From NCBI RefSeq assembly GCF_001544975.2, contig NZ_FCOG02000030.1, positions 1 to 64,000 on the forward strand: DNA of 64,000 bases, written 5' to 3'. This document shows positions 57,153 to 64,000 of this stretch, piece by piece (the first letter of the stretch is position 1; the number at the start of each line of letters is the position of its first letter). The notes under the pieces were generated by a model. It worked only from the letters and a program-made list of their open reading frames with translations. It had not been told where the DNA came from and made no database searches. A program made the translations under genes and the position numbers. This DNA is from Caballeronia arationis (GTDB lineage Bacteria > Pseudomonadota > Gammaproteobacteria > Burkholderiales > Burkholderiaceae).

Positions 57153-58228
57153 GCCTGCTGAACCGCGAAATCTTCTGGCCGCCGGCGGACGAACTGACCG
57201 AAGTCGCCGAGCGCATCCGCTCGCGTCTCGGCGAGTGGCCGGCGGCGTCGAAGGAATGGCGCATCTGCCTCACCGCGCCTGACGCGCACGGCGCGAACGA
57301 CCTGATCGTCTTCACGGAACAGCATGGCGCGGACGTCGATCGTCTGATCGCCGATGGTGCCGCCGTGCTCGAAGCGCATGGCGAGCGGGCGGTTCTGCGG
57401 CGAGGCGACGAGCGTTTCGTGCTCGAAGGCGAACGTTCCGACGACTGGCTCGCGGCGCTCGCCGCGTTCCTCGACTGCGATTTCGAACCGCACGACGCGC
57501 TCACGCTCGCGCTCGCGTGGCGCCCGGGCGACGAGAACAAGCCGGACGCATGGCCCGTCGATTTCGATACGTTTCCGCGCGTCGGTGATCTACCCGCCGC
57601 GCCCGCGACGCCGTTTCCCGAATGCCCGCAGCGGCTCGGCCTGTATCCGGTGCTGCCGAGCGCGGAATGGGTCGAGCGCGTGCTCGATCTCGGCGTGGTC
57701 ACGGCACAACTGCGCCGCAAATCCACCGACGCCGACGATCTCAAACGCGAAATCGAACGCTCGGTGAGCGCAGGGCGCAGGCATCAGGCGCAGCTATTTA
57801 TCAACGATCACTGGCGCGAGGCGATCGCGGCGGGCGCGTATGGCGTCCATTTGGGCCAGGAAGACGTCCAGACGGCCGATCTCGACGCCATCGCGAAGGC
57901 CGGCGTGCGGCTCGGCCTCTCGACGCACGGCTATTACGAAATGCTGCGCGCACTGCATTTCCGGCCGAGCTATCTCGCGCTCGGCGCGGTCTTCCCGACG
58001 ACGACCAAGGTCATGCCGACCGCGCCGCAAGGCATCGCGCGGCTGGCACGCTACGTGCGCCTGCTCGACGGCCGCGTGCCGCTCGTGGCGATCGGCGGTG
58101 TCAATGGCGACGTGCTGCGCGACGTGCTGGCAACCGGCGTAGGCAGCGCCGCAGTCGTGCGCGCGGTGACCGAGGCGCAGGACGTCAAGGCCGCGGTTTC
58201 TGCGCTGCAGCACGAGTTCGCGCGATAA
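57149..58228 (+). CDS. thiE: Thiamine-phosphate synthase with an N-terminal extension
   Basis: ThiE couples HMP-pyrophosphate to thiazole phosphate to give thiamine phosphate. The protein has 359 residues against about 210 normally. The ThiE barrel starts near residue 162 (RLGLYPVLPSAEWVERVL) and keeps QLFINDHWREAIAAGAYG, GVHLGQEDVQ, ALGAVFPTTTKV and LVAIGGVNGD. The first 160 residues have no clear family. A weak likeness to the C-terminal helices of HMP kinase ThiD (EPHDALTLALAW) is possible, but the GXGC motif of that kinase is absent. Last gene of the operon. Confidence 0.92.
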   Translation: MSLLNREIFWPPADELTEVAERIRSRLGEWPAASKEWRICLTAPDAHGANDLIVFTEQHGADVDRLIADGAAVLEAHGERAVLRRGDERFVLEGERSDDWLAALAAFLDCDFEPHDALTLALAWRPGDENKPDAWPVDFDTFPRVGDLPAAPATPFPECPQRLGLYPVLPSAEWVERVLDLGVVTAQLRRKSTDADDLKREIERSVSAGRRHQAQLFINDHWREAIAAGAYGVHLGQEDVQTADLDAIAKAGVRLGLSTHGYYEMLRALHFRPSYLALGAVFPTTTKVMPTAPQGIARLARYVRLLDGRVPLVAIGGVNGDVLRDVLATGVGSAAVVRAVTEAQDVKAAVSALQHEFAR

Positions 58229-58287
58229 TGTTGAAAACTCGGAAAAATTCACTAGTCGAAAGGTAGGCCAAGGCATCGTTTACGCAC

Positions 58288-58306
58288 AGGCCCTATAATT
58301 CGGCCT
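58288..58306 (+). promoter_or_regulatory. Candidate mla promoter with the -10 in an inverted-repeat loop
   Basis: A perfect TATAAT (58294-58299) lies 35 bases before mlaF and is enclosed by AGGCC (58288-58292) and GGCCT (58302-58306). The -35 region (AAGGCA) is poor. Strong -10 and position make it a likely promoter of the mla operon. Confidence 0.55.
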
Positions 58307-58333
58307 CTTTGCGTAAAAGGACTGCCTGCCCTC

Positions 58334-59149
58334 GTGTCTGCTTCTCCCGAGACCCTGCTAGAGCTTCGCGACGTCGACTTCGGTTACGGCGACCGGCTCG
58401 TTTTGTCGAACCTGAACATGCGTTTCGCGCGTGGCCAGGTAGTCGCGGTCATGGGCGGCTCCGGCTGCGGCAAGACGACCATCCTGCGCCTGATCGGCGG
58501 CCTCGTGAAGGCGAACCGGGGCCAGGTGCTGTTCGGCGGTACGGACGTCGGCCGCGAGACCCGCGAAGGTCTCTACGCGCTGCGCCGCAAGATGGGCATG
58601 CTGTTCCAGTTCGGTGCGCTTTTTACCGATCAGACGGTCTTCGAAAACGTCGCTTTCCCGCTGCGCGAGCACACGGACCTGCCCGAAGAACTCGTGCGCG
58701 ATCTCGTGCTGATGAAGCTCAATGCTGTCGGCCTGCGCGGCGCACGCGATTTGGCACCGTCGGAGATTTCGGGCGGCATGGCGCGCCGCGTGGCGCTCGC
58801 CCGAGCGATCGCTCTCGATCCCGAACTCATGATGTACGACGAGCCGTTCGCCGGCCTCGACCCGATTTCGCTCGGCATCACCGCGAACCTGATCCGCACG
58901 CTGAACAGCGCGCTCGGCGCAACCTCGATTCTCGTCACGCACGATGTGCCGGAATCGTTCGCCATCGCCGACTACGTGTACTTCATCGCGAACGGCGGCA
59001 TTCTCGCCGAGGGCACGCCGGCGCAACTGCGCGCCGCGACGGACCCGTCGGTGCGCCAGTTCATCGACGGCGCGCCCGACGGCCCGTTCAAGTTTCACTA
59101 CGCCAGTTCGCCGCTCGCGGCGGACTTCGGTATCGGAGGCAAGGCATGA
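58334..59149 (+). CDS. mlaF: Phospholipid transport ATPase MlaF
   Basis: MlaF energises the MlaFEDB complex that moves phospholipids between the outer and inner membranes. The start is GTG 58334, giving 271 residues. Walker A is GGSGCGKTT (41-49), the Q-loop is in MLFQFGALFTDQTVFENVAF, the signature is ISGGMARRVALARA and Walker B is LMMYDEPFAGLDP. The switch histidine is in LVTHDVPESF. Overlaps mlaE by ATGA. Confidence 0.95.
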   Translation: MSASPETLLELRDVDFGYGDRLVLSNLNMRFARGQVVAVMGGSGCGKTTILRLIGGLVKANRGQVLFGGTDVGRETREGLYALRRKMGMLFQFGALFTDQTVFENVAFPLREHTDLPEELVRDLVLMKLNAVGLRGARDLAPSEISGGMARRVALARAIALDPELMMYDEPFAGLDPISLGITANLIRTLNSALGATSILVTHDVPESFAIADYVYFIANGGILAEGTPAQLRAATDPSVRQFIDGAPDGPFKFHYASSPLAADFGIGGKA

Positions 59150-59913
59150 TCAGCGCGCTCGGACGCTGGGTGCTCGACGGCTTCGGCACCGCCGGTTACG
59201 CGACGCGCATGTTCGTGCGCCTCGTGCTCGAATTCTTCCCGCTGCTGCGCCGTCCGCGTCTTGTCACGAAACAGATTCATTTTGTCGGCAATTATTCGCT
59301 GGTGATCATCGCGGTATCGGGCTTGTTCGTCGGCTTCGTGCTGGGCTTACAGGGCTATTACACGCTCAATCGCTACGGTTCGGAGCAGGCGCTCGGGCTG
59401 CTCGTCGCGCTGTCGCTCGTGCGCGAGCTCGGGCCGGTCGTGACCGCGCTCTTGTTCGCGGGGCGCGCGGGCACGTCGCTCACCGCCGAAATCGGCCTGA
59501 TGAAAGCCGGCGAGCAACTCACCGCGATGGAAATGATGGCGGTCGACCCGGTCAAGGTCGTCGTCGCGCCGCGCATGTGGGCCGGGATCGTCTCGATGCC
59601 GATCCTCGCCGCGATTTTCTCGGCGGTCGGCGTGATCGGCGGGTACGTGGTCGGCGTGCTGATGATCGGCGTCGATGCCGGCGCGTTCTGGTCGCAGATG
59701 CAGGGCGGCGTGGATGTCTGGCGCGACGTCGGCAACGGCGTGATCAAGAGCATCGTGTTCGGTTTCGCGGTGACGTTCATCGCGTTGTTTCAGGGCTACG
59801 AAGCCAAGCCGACGCCGGAAGGCGTATCGCGCGCGACGACCAAGACCGTCGTGTACGCATCGCTTGCCGTGCTCGGCCTCGATTTCCTGCTGACGGCACT
59901 GATGTTCAGCTAG
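59146..59913 (+). CDS. mlaE: Phospholipid transport permease MlaE
   Basis: MlaE is the membrane subunit of the Mla complex. The protein has 255 residues with about five membrane helices. The family signature is visible as LVRELGPVVTALLFAGRAGT and EIGLMKAGEQLTAMEMMAVD, followed by GVDAGAFWSQMQGGV and the KSIVFGFAVTFIALFQGYEA segment. It is coupled to mlaF and followed 92 bases later by mlaD. A small hairpin (59951-59971) lies in that gap. Confidence 0.95.
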   Translation: MISALGRWVLDGFGTAGYATRMFVRLVLEFFPLLRRPRLVTKQIHFVGNYSLVIIAVSGLFVGFVLGLQGYYTLNRYGSEQALGLLVALSLVRELGPVVTALLFAGRAGTSLTAEIGLMKAGEQLTAMEMMAVDPVKVVVAPRMWAGIVSMPILAAIFSAVGVIGGYVVGVLMIGVDAGAFWSQMQGGVDVWRDVGNGVIKSIVFGFAVTFIALFQGYEAKPTPEGVSRATTKTVVYASLAVLGLDFLLTALMFS

Positions 59914-60005
59914 GTCACATGTTGAACGGCGTCCGCGCACAGCGGGCGTTGCGAAGGGCACAGTCCTTCGCCCCGTTCTACGACAAGATTCTCTTTGGAT
60001 AGACG

Positions 60006-60584
60006 ATGAAAAAGACTGCTCTCGACTTCTGGGTCGGCCTGTTCGTGGTGCTGGGTTTCGTGGCGCTGCTGTTCCTCGCGCTGAAAGCCGGCAACATGAG
60101 CTCGCTTTCCTTCCAGCCGACTTACGCGGTGAAGCTGAAATTCGACAACATCGGCGGCCTGAAGGCGCGCGCGCCGGTGAAGAGCGCCGGCGTGACGGTC
60201 GGCCGGGTCGGCTCGATTGGGTTCGACCGGAACACGTATCAGGCCGTCGTCACCATCGATATCGACAAGCAATTCGAATTTCCGAAAGATTCGTCGGCGA
60301 AGATTCTGACTTCTGGACTGCTCGGCGAGCAGTACATCGGCCTCGAACCGGGCGGCGATGACCAGATGCTCAAGAACGGCGACACGATTTCCATGACGCA
60401 ATCGGCAGTGGTGCTCGAAAACCTCATCGGCCAGTTCCTCTACAACAAGGCGGCGGATTCCGGCGCATCGAAATCGGGCGGCGCTCCCGCTGCGCCGGCG
60501 GCGCCGGCCGCACCTGCGCCCGCCTTTCCGGGCGCGGCGAGCGCGATGGGTTCGACGGGCGCCTCGGGCGCGTCAGGTCAATAA
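60006..60584 (+). CDS. mlaD: Phospholipid-binding MCE-domain protein MlaD
   Basis: MlaD is anchored in the inner membrane and forms the hexameric periplasmic MCE ring of the transporter. The protein has 192 residues with an N-terminal anchor (FWVGLFVVLGFVALLFLALK, about residues 8-27) and an MCE domain (KLKFDNIGGLKARAPVKSAG, GLLGEQYIGLEPGGDD). The C-terminal 40 residues are Ala/Pro/Gly-rich and probably disordered (GAPAAPAAPAAPAPAFPGA). Confidence 0.94.
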   Translation: MKKTALDFWVGLFVVLGFVALLFLALKAGNMSSLSFQPTYAVKLKFDNIGGLKARAPVKSAGVTVGRVGSIGFDRNTYQAVVTIDIDKQFEFPKDSSAKILTSGLLGEQYIGLEPGGDDQMLKNGDTISMTQSAVVLENLIGQFLYNKAADSGASKSGGAPAAPAAPAAPAPAFPGAASAMGSTGASGASGQ

Positions 60585-60594
60585 GGAGAAGGGC

Positions 60595-61554
60595 ATGCAG
60601 GCGATGCGCTTGAAAAGCGCGGGAATCGTGATGGCGGCGGCGCTGGTCGCCGGCTGCGCGACCGTGACGACGCCTACGAAGGGCGATCCGCTCGAAAGCT
60701 ACAACCGGACGATGTTCACGATCAACGACAAGATCGACCAGGTTGCGCTGAAGCCGGTCGCGAAGGCGTACGTCTGGGCGATCCCGGAGCCGGTCCGCAA
60801 CAGCGTCACGAACTTCTTCTCCAACATCGGCGATGTCTACATCGCGGCGAACAACCTGTTGCAGCTCAATATCGCGGATGGCGTGTCGGACATCGTGCGC
60901 GTCGCGATGAACACGGTGTTCGGCGTCGGCGGTCTGTTCGACGTCGCGACCATCGCGAAGCTGCCGAAGCACCAGGCCGACTTCGGCCTCACGCTCGGCC
61001 ACTACGGCGTGCCGCCGGGCCCGTACCTCGTGCTGCCGCTGCTCGGGCCGAGCACGGTGCGGGACACGGGCGGCACGGTCGTCGATTATTTCGGCAATCC
61101 GCTCACCTATGTGAAGCCGGATTCGGTTAGCTGGGCGCTCTACGGCGTGAATCTCATCGACGTGCGTGCGAACCTGCTCGGCGCGAGCGATGTGCTCTCG
61201 GAAGCCGCGCTCGACAAATATTCGTTCGTCCGCAATGCATACTTGCAGCGTCGCGAGTATCTGATTTCGGGCGGCGAAAGCACGGCACCGGATTACGGCG
61301 AGACGCCACCGCCGACCTACGATGAGTCGGGCACCGGTACTCCGGCGGCCGCTGCGGCAACGGGGGCGTCGGCGACAGCCACGCCGCCGGCTCCGGCATC
61401 GGCGACCGCTGCGCCGGCAACCGCGGCTTCGGCTGCGGAAGGCGCGTCCGGCACGGCGGAAGCGCCGACCCCGGCAAGCGGTACCAACACGATTCCGGGC
61501 AACCAGTTCGTGCCGCCGCGCGTACCCGCGTTCCCTTCGATCCGCTTACGCTGA
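60595..61554 (+). CDS. mlaA: Outer-membrane lipoprotein MlaA (VacJ)
   Basis: MlaA removes mislocalised phospholipids from the outer leaflet and hands them to MlaC. The protein has 319 residues with a lipobox ending at C21 (AALVAGCATVTT). Family motifs are DPLESYNRTMFTINDKID, VRNSVTNFFSNIGD, the GLTLGHYGVPPGPYLVLPLL segment and RDTGGTVVDYF. A tail of about 80 residues rich in Ala, Thr and Pro follows. In Escherichia coli this gene lies elsewhere; here it sits between mlaD and mlaC. Confidence 0.94.
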   Translation: MQAMRLKSAGIVMAAALVAGCATVTTPTKGDPLESYNRTMFTINDKIDQVALKPVAKAYVWAIPEPVRNSVTNFFSNIGDVYIAANNLLQLNIADGVSDIVRVAMNTVFGVGGLFDVATIAKLPKHQADFGLTLGHYGVPPGPYLVLPLLGPSTVRDTGGTVVDYFGNPLTYVKPDSVSWALYGVNLIDVRANLLGASDVLSEAALDKYSFVRNAYLQRREYLISGGESTAPDYGETPPPTYDESGTGTPAAAAATGASATATPPAPASATAAPATAASAAEGASGTAEAPTPASGTNTIPGNQFVPPRVPAFPSIRLR

Positions 61555-61677
61555 TTCACCGGCGTCTAACGAGCGGTAACATTTTTGACAGGTATTACGA
61601 CGGTTTGGATAGCGTGGCAGGTGAACTCGGAAACGGTGCCACGTTCAAACCCAAGCCACTTTCACGCAGGGTCTGAA

Positions 61678-62307
61678 ATGAAAAAACTATTGTTGCTTCC
61701 CCTTTTCGCGGTCTTCATGGCGTTTTGCAATGGCGCATCGGCGCAGGCCGTCGACACCAACAATCCGGACGTGTTGGTCAAGACGGTCACGCAGCAGGTG
61801 CTCGACCAGATTAAGGCGGACAAGCAGATCCAGTCGGGCAATATCACGCGCATCACGGAACTCGTGAACGAGAAGATCCTGCCGTACACGGACTTCACGC
61901 GCACCACGCGTCTCGTGATGGGCCGCAACTGGAATACCGCCACGCCCCAGCAGCAAAAGGAGATCGTCGAGCAGTTCAAGATGCTCCTGATCCGTACGTA
62001 TTCGGGCGCGCTCGCGCAGGTGCGTGACCAGCAGGTCCAGTACAAGCCGTTCCGCGCATCGCCGGAAGATACGGACGTCGTGGTGCGCTCTGTCGTGATC
62101 AACAACGGCTCGCCGATCCAGCTCGACTACCGTCTCTACAAGACGCCGCAGGGCTGGAAGGTCTACGACATCAACGTGCTCGGCGCGTGGCTGATCCAGG
62201 CATACCAGCAGCAGTTCAACGAGCAGATCTCGCAGCATGGCGTCGACGGGCTGCTGCAGTTCCTCACGCAGCGCAATCAGCAACTCGCGAGCGGCAAGGC
62301 ATCGTGA
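61678..62307 (+). CDS. mlaC: Periplasmic phospholipid carrier MlaC
   Basis: MlaC shuttles phospholipid between MlaA and MlaFEDB. ATG 61678 (MKKLLLLPLFAVFMAFCNG) gives 209 residues with a signal peptide ending GASAQA. The mature part carries the family pattern: DVLVKTVTQQVLDQIKADKQ, LVNEKILPYTDFTRTTRLVM and WKVYDINVLGAWLIQAYQQQ. The frame is open further upstream, but only this start gives a normal signal peptide. Its stop overlaps mlaB. Confidence 0.94.
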   Translation: MKKLLLLPLFAVFMAFCNGASAQAVDTNNPDVLVKTVTQQVLDQIKADKQIQSGNITRITELVNEKILPYTDFTRTTRLVMGRNWNTATPQQQKEIVEQFKMLLIRTYSGALAQVRDQQVQYKPFRASPEDTDVVVRSVVINNGSPIQLDYRLYKTPQGWKVYDINVLGAWLIQAYQQQFNEQISQHGVDGLLQFLTQRNQQLASGKAS

Positions 62308-62630
62308 GCAGCGTGAATTCCGCTGGTCTGTCTGCAGCCGGCATGCCGGCCAGTGCCGCCGCTGGCCGCTTCCAGACGGCCGCGTCGCTGACGCATGAAA
62401 GCGCCAGGGCGGCGCTCGAAGCGGGGCTGTCACGGATCGCTGCGGGCGCGACCGAAGTCGATTGCGCGCCGCTGCGTCAATTCGATTCGTCCGCGCTCGC
62501 CGTGCTGCTCGCATGGCAGCGCGCGGCGTCTTCACGTGGCGGCGCGCTCGCCGTCGTGAACCTTCCCACCGGGCTTGCCAGTCTCGCGCAGGCCTACGGC
62601 GTCGACACGCTCCTCACCTTCCGGCATTGA
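62304..62630 (+). CDS. mlaB: STAS-domain protein MlaB
   Basis: MlaB is the small cytoplasmic STAS-domain partner that stabilises and regulates MlaF. GTG 62304 overlaps the mlaC stop (GTGA) and gives 108 residues. STAS features are the RAALEAGLSRIAAGATEVDC strand and helix, APLRQFDSSALAVLLAWQRA around the usual serine site, and VVNLPTGLASLAQAYGVDTL. Sequence identity in this family is low; gene order supports the call. Confidence 0.9.
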   Translation: MSSVNSAGLSAAGMPASAAAGRFQTAASLTHESARAALEAGLSRIAAGATEVDCAPLRQFDSSALAVLLAWQRAASSRGGALAVVNLPTGLASLAQAYGVDTLLTFRH

Positions 62631-62730
62631 TCCTGCACTGATGCAGCGAGCGGCGCGGCGCGGCGCAGCGCAGGATCGTCCTTCGCCCGCGCCGCGCCCG
62701 GCAGGACCGGGCTCGGGTCGGCCAAAGCCG

Positions 62731-62749
62731 GTTTGCCCTATAATCAAAC
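62731..62749 (+). promoter_or_regulatory. Candidate promoter, -10 in an inverted-repeat loop
   Basis: TATAAT (62739-62744) sits in the loop between GTTTG (62731-62735) and CAAAC (62745-62749), about 90 bases before the next gene. The -35 region is poor. It is the likely promoter of the ABC transporter at 62834. Confidence 0.5.
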
Positions 62750-62833
62750 GTTTTTTCGGCACGTCACCCGGCCCTTTTTCGGCCCGACACGGTGCCGACC
62801 ACGTTCCAGTACCGCACAATTCGAGGCGCCGCC

Positions 62834-63781
62834 ATGTTCGGCGGGCGCACTGTCATGCCAGCCATAGAAATCCGAAACGTCAGAAAGCGCTACAAAGAGC
62901 TGCAAGCGCTCAAAGGCGTGAGTTTCTCGGTGGAAGAAGGCGAATTCTTCGGCCTGCTCGGTCCCAACGGAGCGGGCAAAACCACCCTCATCAGCATTCT
63001 CGCGGGCCTCGCGCGCGCCGACAGCGGCACGATCTCGGTCCGCGGGCACGACGTCGTCAGCGATTTCCGCGCCGCGCGCCGCGCGCTCGGCATCGTGCCG
63101 CAGGAACTCGTCTTCGATCCGTTCTTCACCGTGCGCGAGTCGCTGCGCATCCAGTCGGGCTACTTTGGCTTGCGCAATAACGATGACTGGATCGACGAAG
63201 TCATGGCGAATCTCGATCTCACCGAGAAGGCCGACGTCAACACGCGCGCGCTGTCGGGCGGCATGAAGCGGCGCGTGCTCGTCGCGCAGGCGCTGGTGCA
63301 CCGGCCGCCCGTGATCGTGCTCGACGAGCCGACCGCCGGCGTCGACGTCGAGTTGCGCCAGACGCTCTGGAAGTTCATTTCGCGCCTGAACCGCGAAGGC
63401 CACACGATCGTGCTCACGACGCACTATCTGGAAGAAGCCGAGTCGTTGTGCGACCGGCTCGCGATGCTTCGCCGCGGCGAAGTCGTCGCGCTCGAGCGCA
63501 CGAGCACGCTGTTGCAGCGTTTCGCGGGCATGCAGCTGTTCCTGCGCTTCAAACATGGCGTTCTCCCCGCCGACCTGCGTCAGCTGGAAGTCGATCCGCA
63601 CGCGATTTCGGGCACGCAGCACCTGCTGCGGCTGTCGAGCTACGACGAAGTCGAGCCGATTCTCGCGAAGTGCCGCGCGGCTGGTTGCGCGTTAGACGAA
63701 ATCGAAGTGCGCAAGGCCGATCTGGAAGACGTGTTCGTGCAGGTCATGAACGAACCCGAAGTGGTCGAGGGACTTTCATGA
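62834..63781 (+). CDS. ABC transporter ATPase (YadG-like)
   Basis: The protein has 315 residues if ATG 62834 is used, seven bases after GAGG; ATG 62855 (MPAIEIRNVRKRYKEL) would give 308. Walker A is GPNGAGKTT, the signature is LSGGMKRRVLVAQALVHRP and Walker B is VIVLDEPTAGVD, with switch histidine in LTTHYLEEAESL. It resembles the ATPase of the YadG/YadH and drug/polysaccharide ABC-2 exporters; the substrate is unknown. It follows the mla operon and overlaps its permease gene by ATGA. Confidence 0.9.
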   Translation: MFGGRTVMPAIEIRNVRKRYKELQALKGVSFSVEEGEFFGLLGPNGAGKTTLISILAGLARADSGTISVRGHDVVSDFRAARRALGIVPQELVFDPFFTVRESLRIQSGYFGLRNNDDWIDEVMANLDLTEKADVNTRALSGGMKRRVLVAQALVHRPPVIVLDEPTAGVDVELRQTLWKFISRLNREGHTIVLTTHYLEEAESLCDRLAMLRRGEVVALERTSTLLQRFAGMQLFLRFKHGVLPADLRQLEVDPHAISGTQHLLRLSSYDEVEPILAKCRAAGCALDEIEVRKADLEDVFVQVMNEPEVVEGLS

Positions 63782-64000
63782 GCGGTTTCAGGACACTGTT
63801 TTACAAGGAAATTTTGCGTTTCTGGAAAGTCGCTTTCCAGACGGTGCTCGCGCCGGTTATCACGGCGCTCCTTTACCTGATGATCTTCGGCCACGCGCTG
63901 TCGAGCCACGTGCAGGTCTATCAGGGCGTCGCGTACACGAGCTTTCTCGTGCCCGGCCTCGTGATGATGAGCGTGCTGCAGAATTCGTTCGCGAACAGCT
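63778..64000 (+). CDS. ABC-2 type permease (YadH-like), cut by window end
   Basis: The first 74 codons are in the window. It begins MSGFRTLFYKEILRFWKVAF, typical of ABC-2 permeases, then the first membrane segment (TVLAPVITALLYLMIFGHAL) and FLVPGLVMMSVLQNSFANS. It partners the ATPase gene it overlaps. The rest lies beyond position 64000. Confidence 0.9.
   Translation, partial: MSGFRTLFYKEILRFWKVAFQTVLAPVITALLYLMIFGHALSSHVQVYQGVAYTSFLVPGLVMMSVLQNSFANS

Overview
The window is a stretch of GC-rich chromosome from a betaproteobacterium of the Burkholderia group (Burkholderia, Paraburkholderia or Caballeronia). The evidence is the ribosomal-protein sequences, the GC-rich codon third positions, system II cytochrome c biogenesis (ccs1/ccsB), and gene orders such as cutA-dsbD, lysA-lptM/cyaY, mrcA/pilMNOQ-aroKB and mlaFEDACB. 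The assignment rests on recalled sequence similarity only. The window opens inside tuf and closes inside an ABC-2 permease gene. No tRNA, rRNA, CRISPR array or intact insertion sequence was seen.

Region 1 (1-15.5 kb) is the ribosomal-protein supercluster: tuf, rpsJ, then S10 (rplC to rpsQ), spc (rplN to secY, infA, rpmJ) and alpha (rpsM, rpsK, rpsD, rpoA, rplQ) segments. It codes for most of both ribosomal subunits, the SecY translocon channel, IF-1 and the RNA polymerase alpha subunit. Three internal boundaries (before rplC, rplN and rplQ) carry inverted repeats that contain or overlap a -10-like hexamer.

Region 2 (15.6-28.3 kb) is mostly envelope, haem and redox work: cutA, dsbD, hemB, the ribosome-assembly GTPase engB, a dihaem cytochrome c4, the cytochrome c assembly pair ccs1/ccsB, the periplasmic methionine-sulfoxide repair pair msrP/msrQ, then lysA, lptM and cyaY. 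A candidate small RNA with a CU-rich loop complementary to Shine-Dalgarno sequences lies between hemB and engB.

Region 3 (28.3-38 kb) holds mrcA (PBP1A), divergent from pilM, pilN, a fused pilO-pilP, a short pilQ, aroK, aroB and a dGTPase-like gene. Region 4 (38-43.4 kb) is a glycerol-3-phosphate or glycerophosphodiester uptake operon (ugpB, A, E, C, Q) interrupted by a small monooxygenase-fold gene. Region 5 (43.4-52.3 kb) has a DUF883 membrane protein, an OmpW porin, a REP-type transposase relative that has lost its apparent catalytic residues, and glutamate synthase gltB/gltD.

Region 6 (52.3-58.2 kb) has an SbmA/YddA-type ABC exporter, divergent from a TPP-riboswitch-led thiamine operon (thiO, thiS, thiG, and a thiE with a long N-terminal extension). 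Region 7 (58.3-64 kb) is the Mla phospholipid-transport operon with mlaA inside it, followed by a YadG/YadH-type ABC transporter cut off by the window end.
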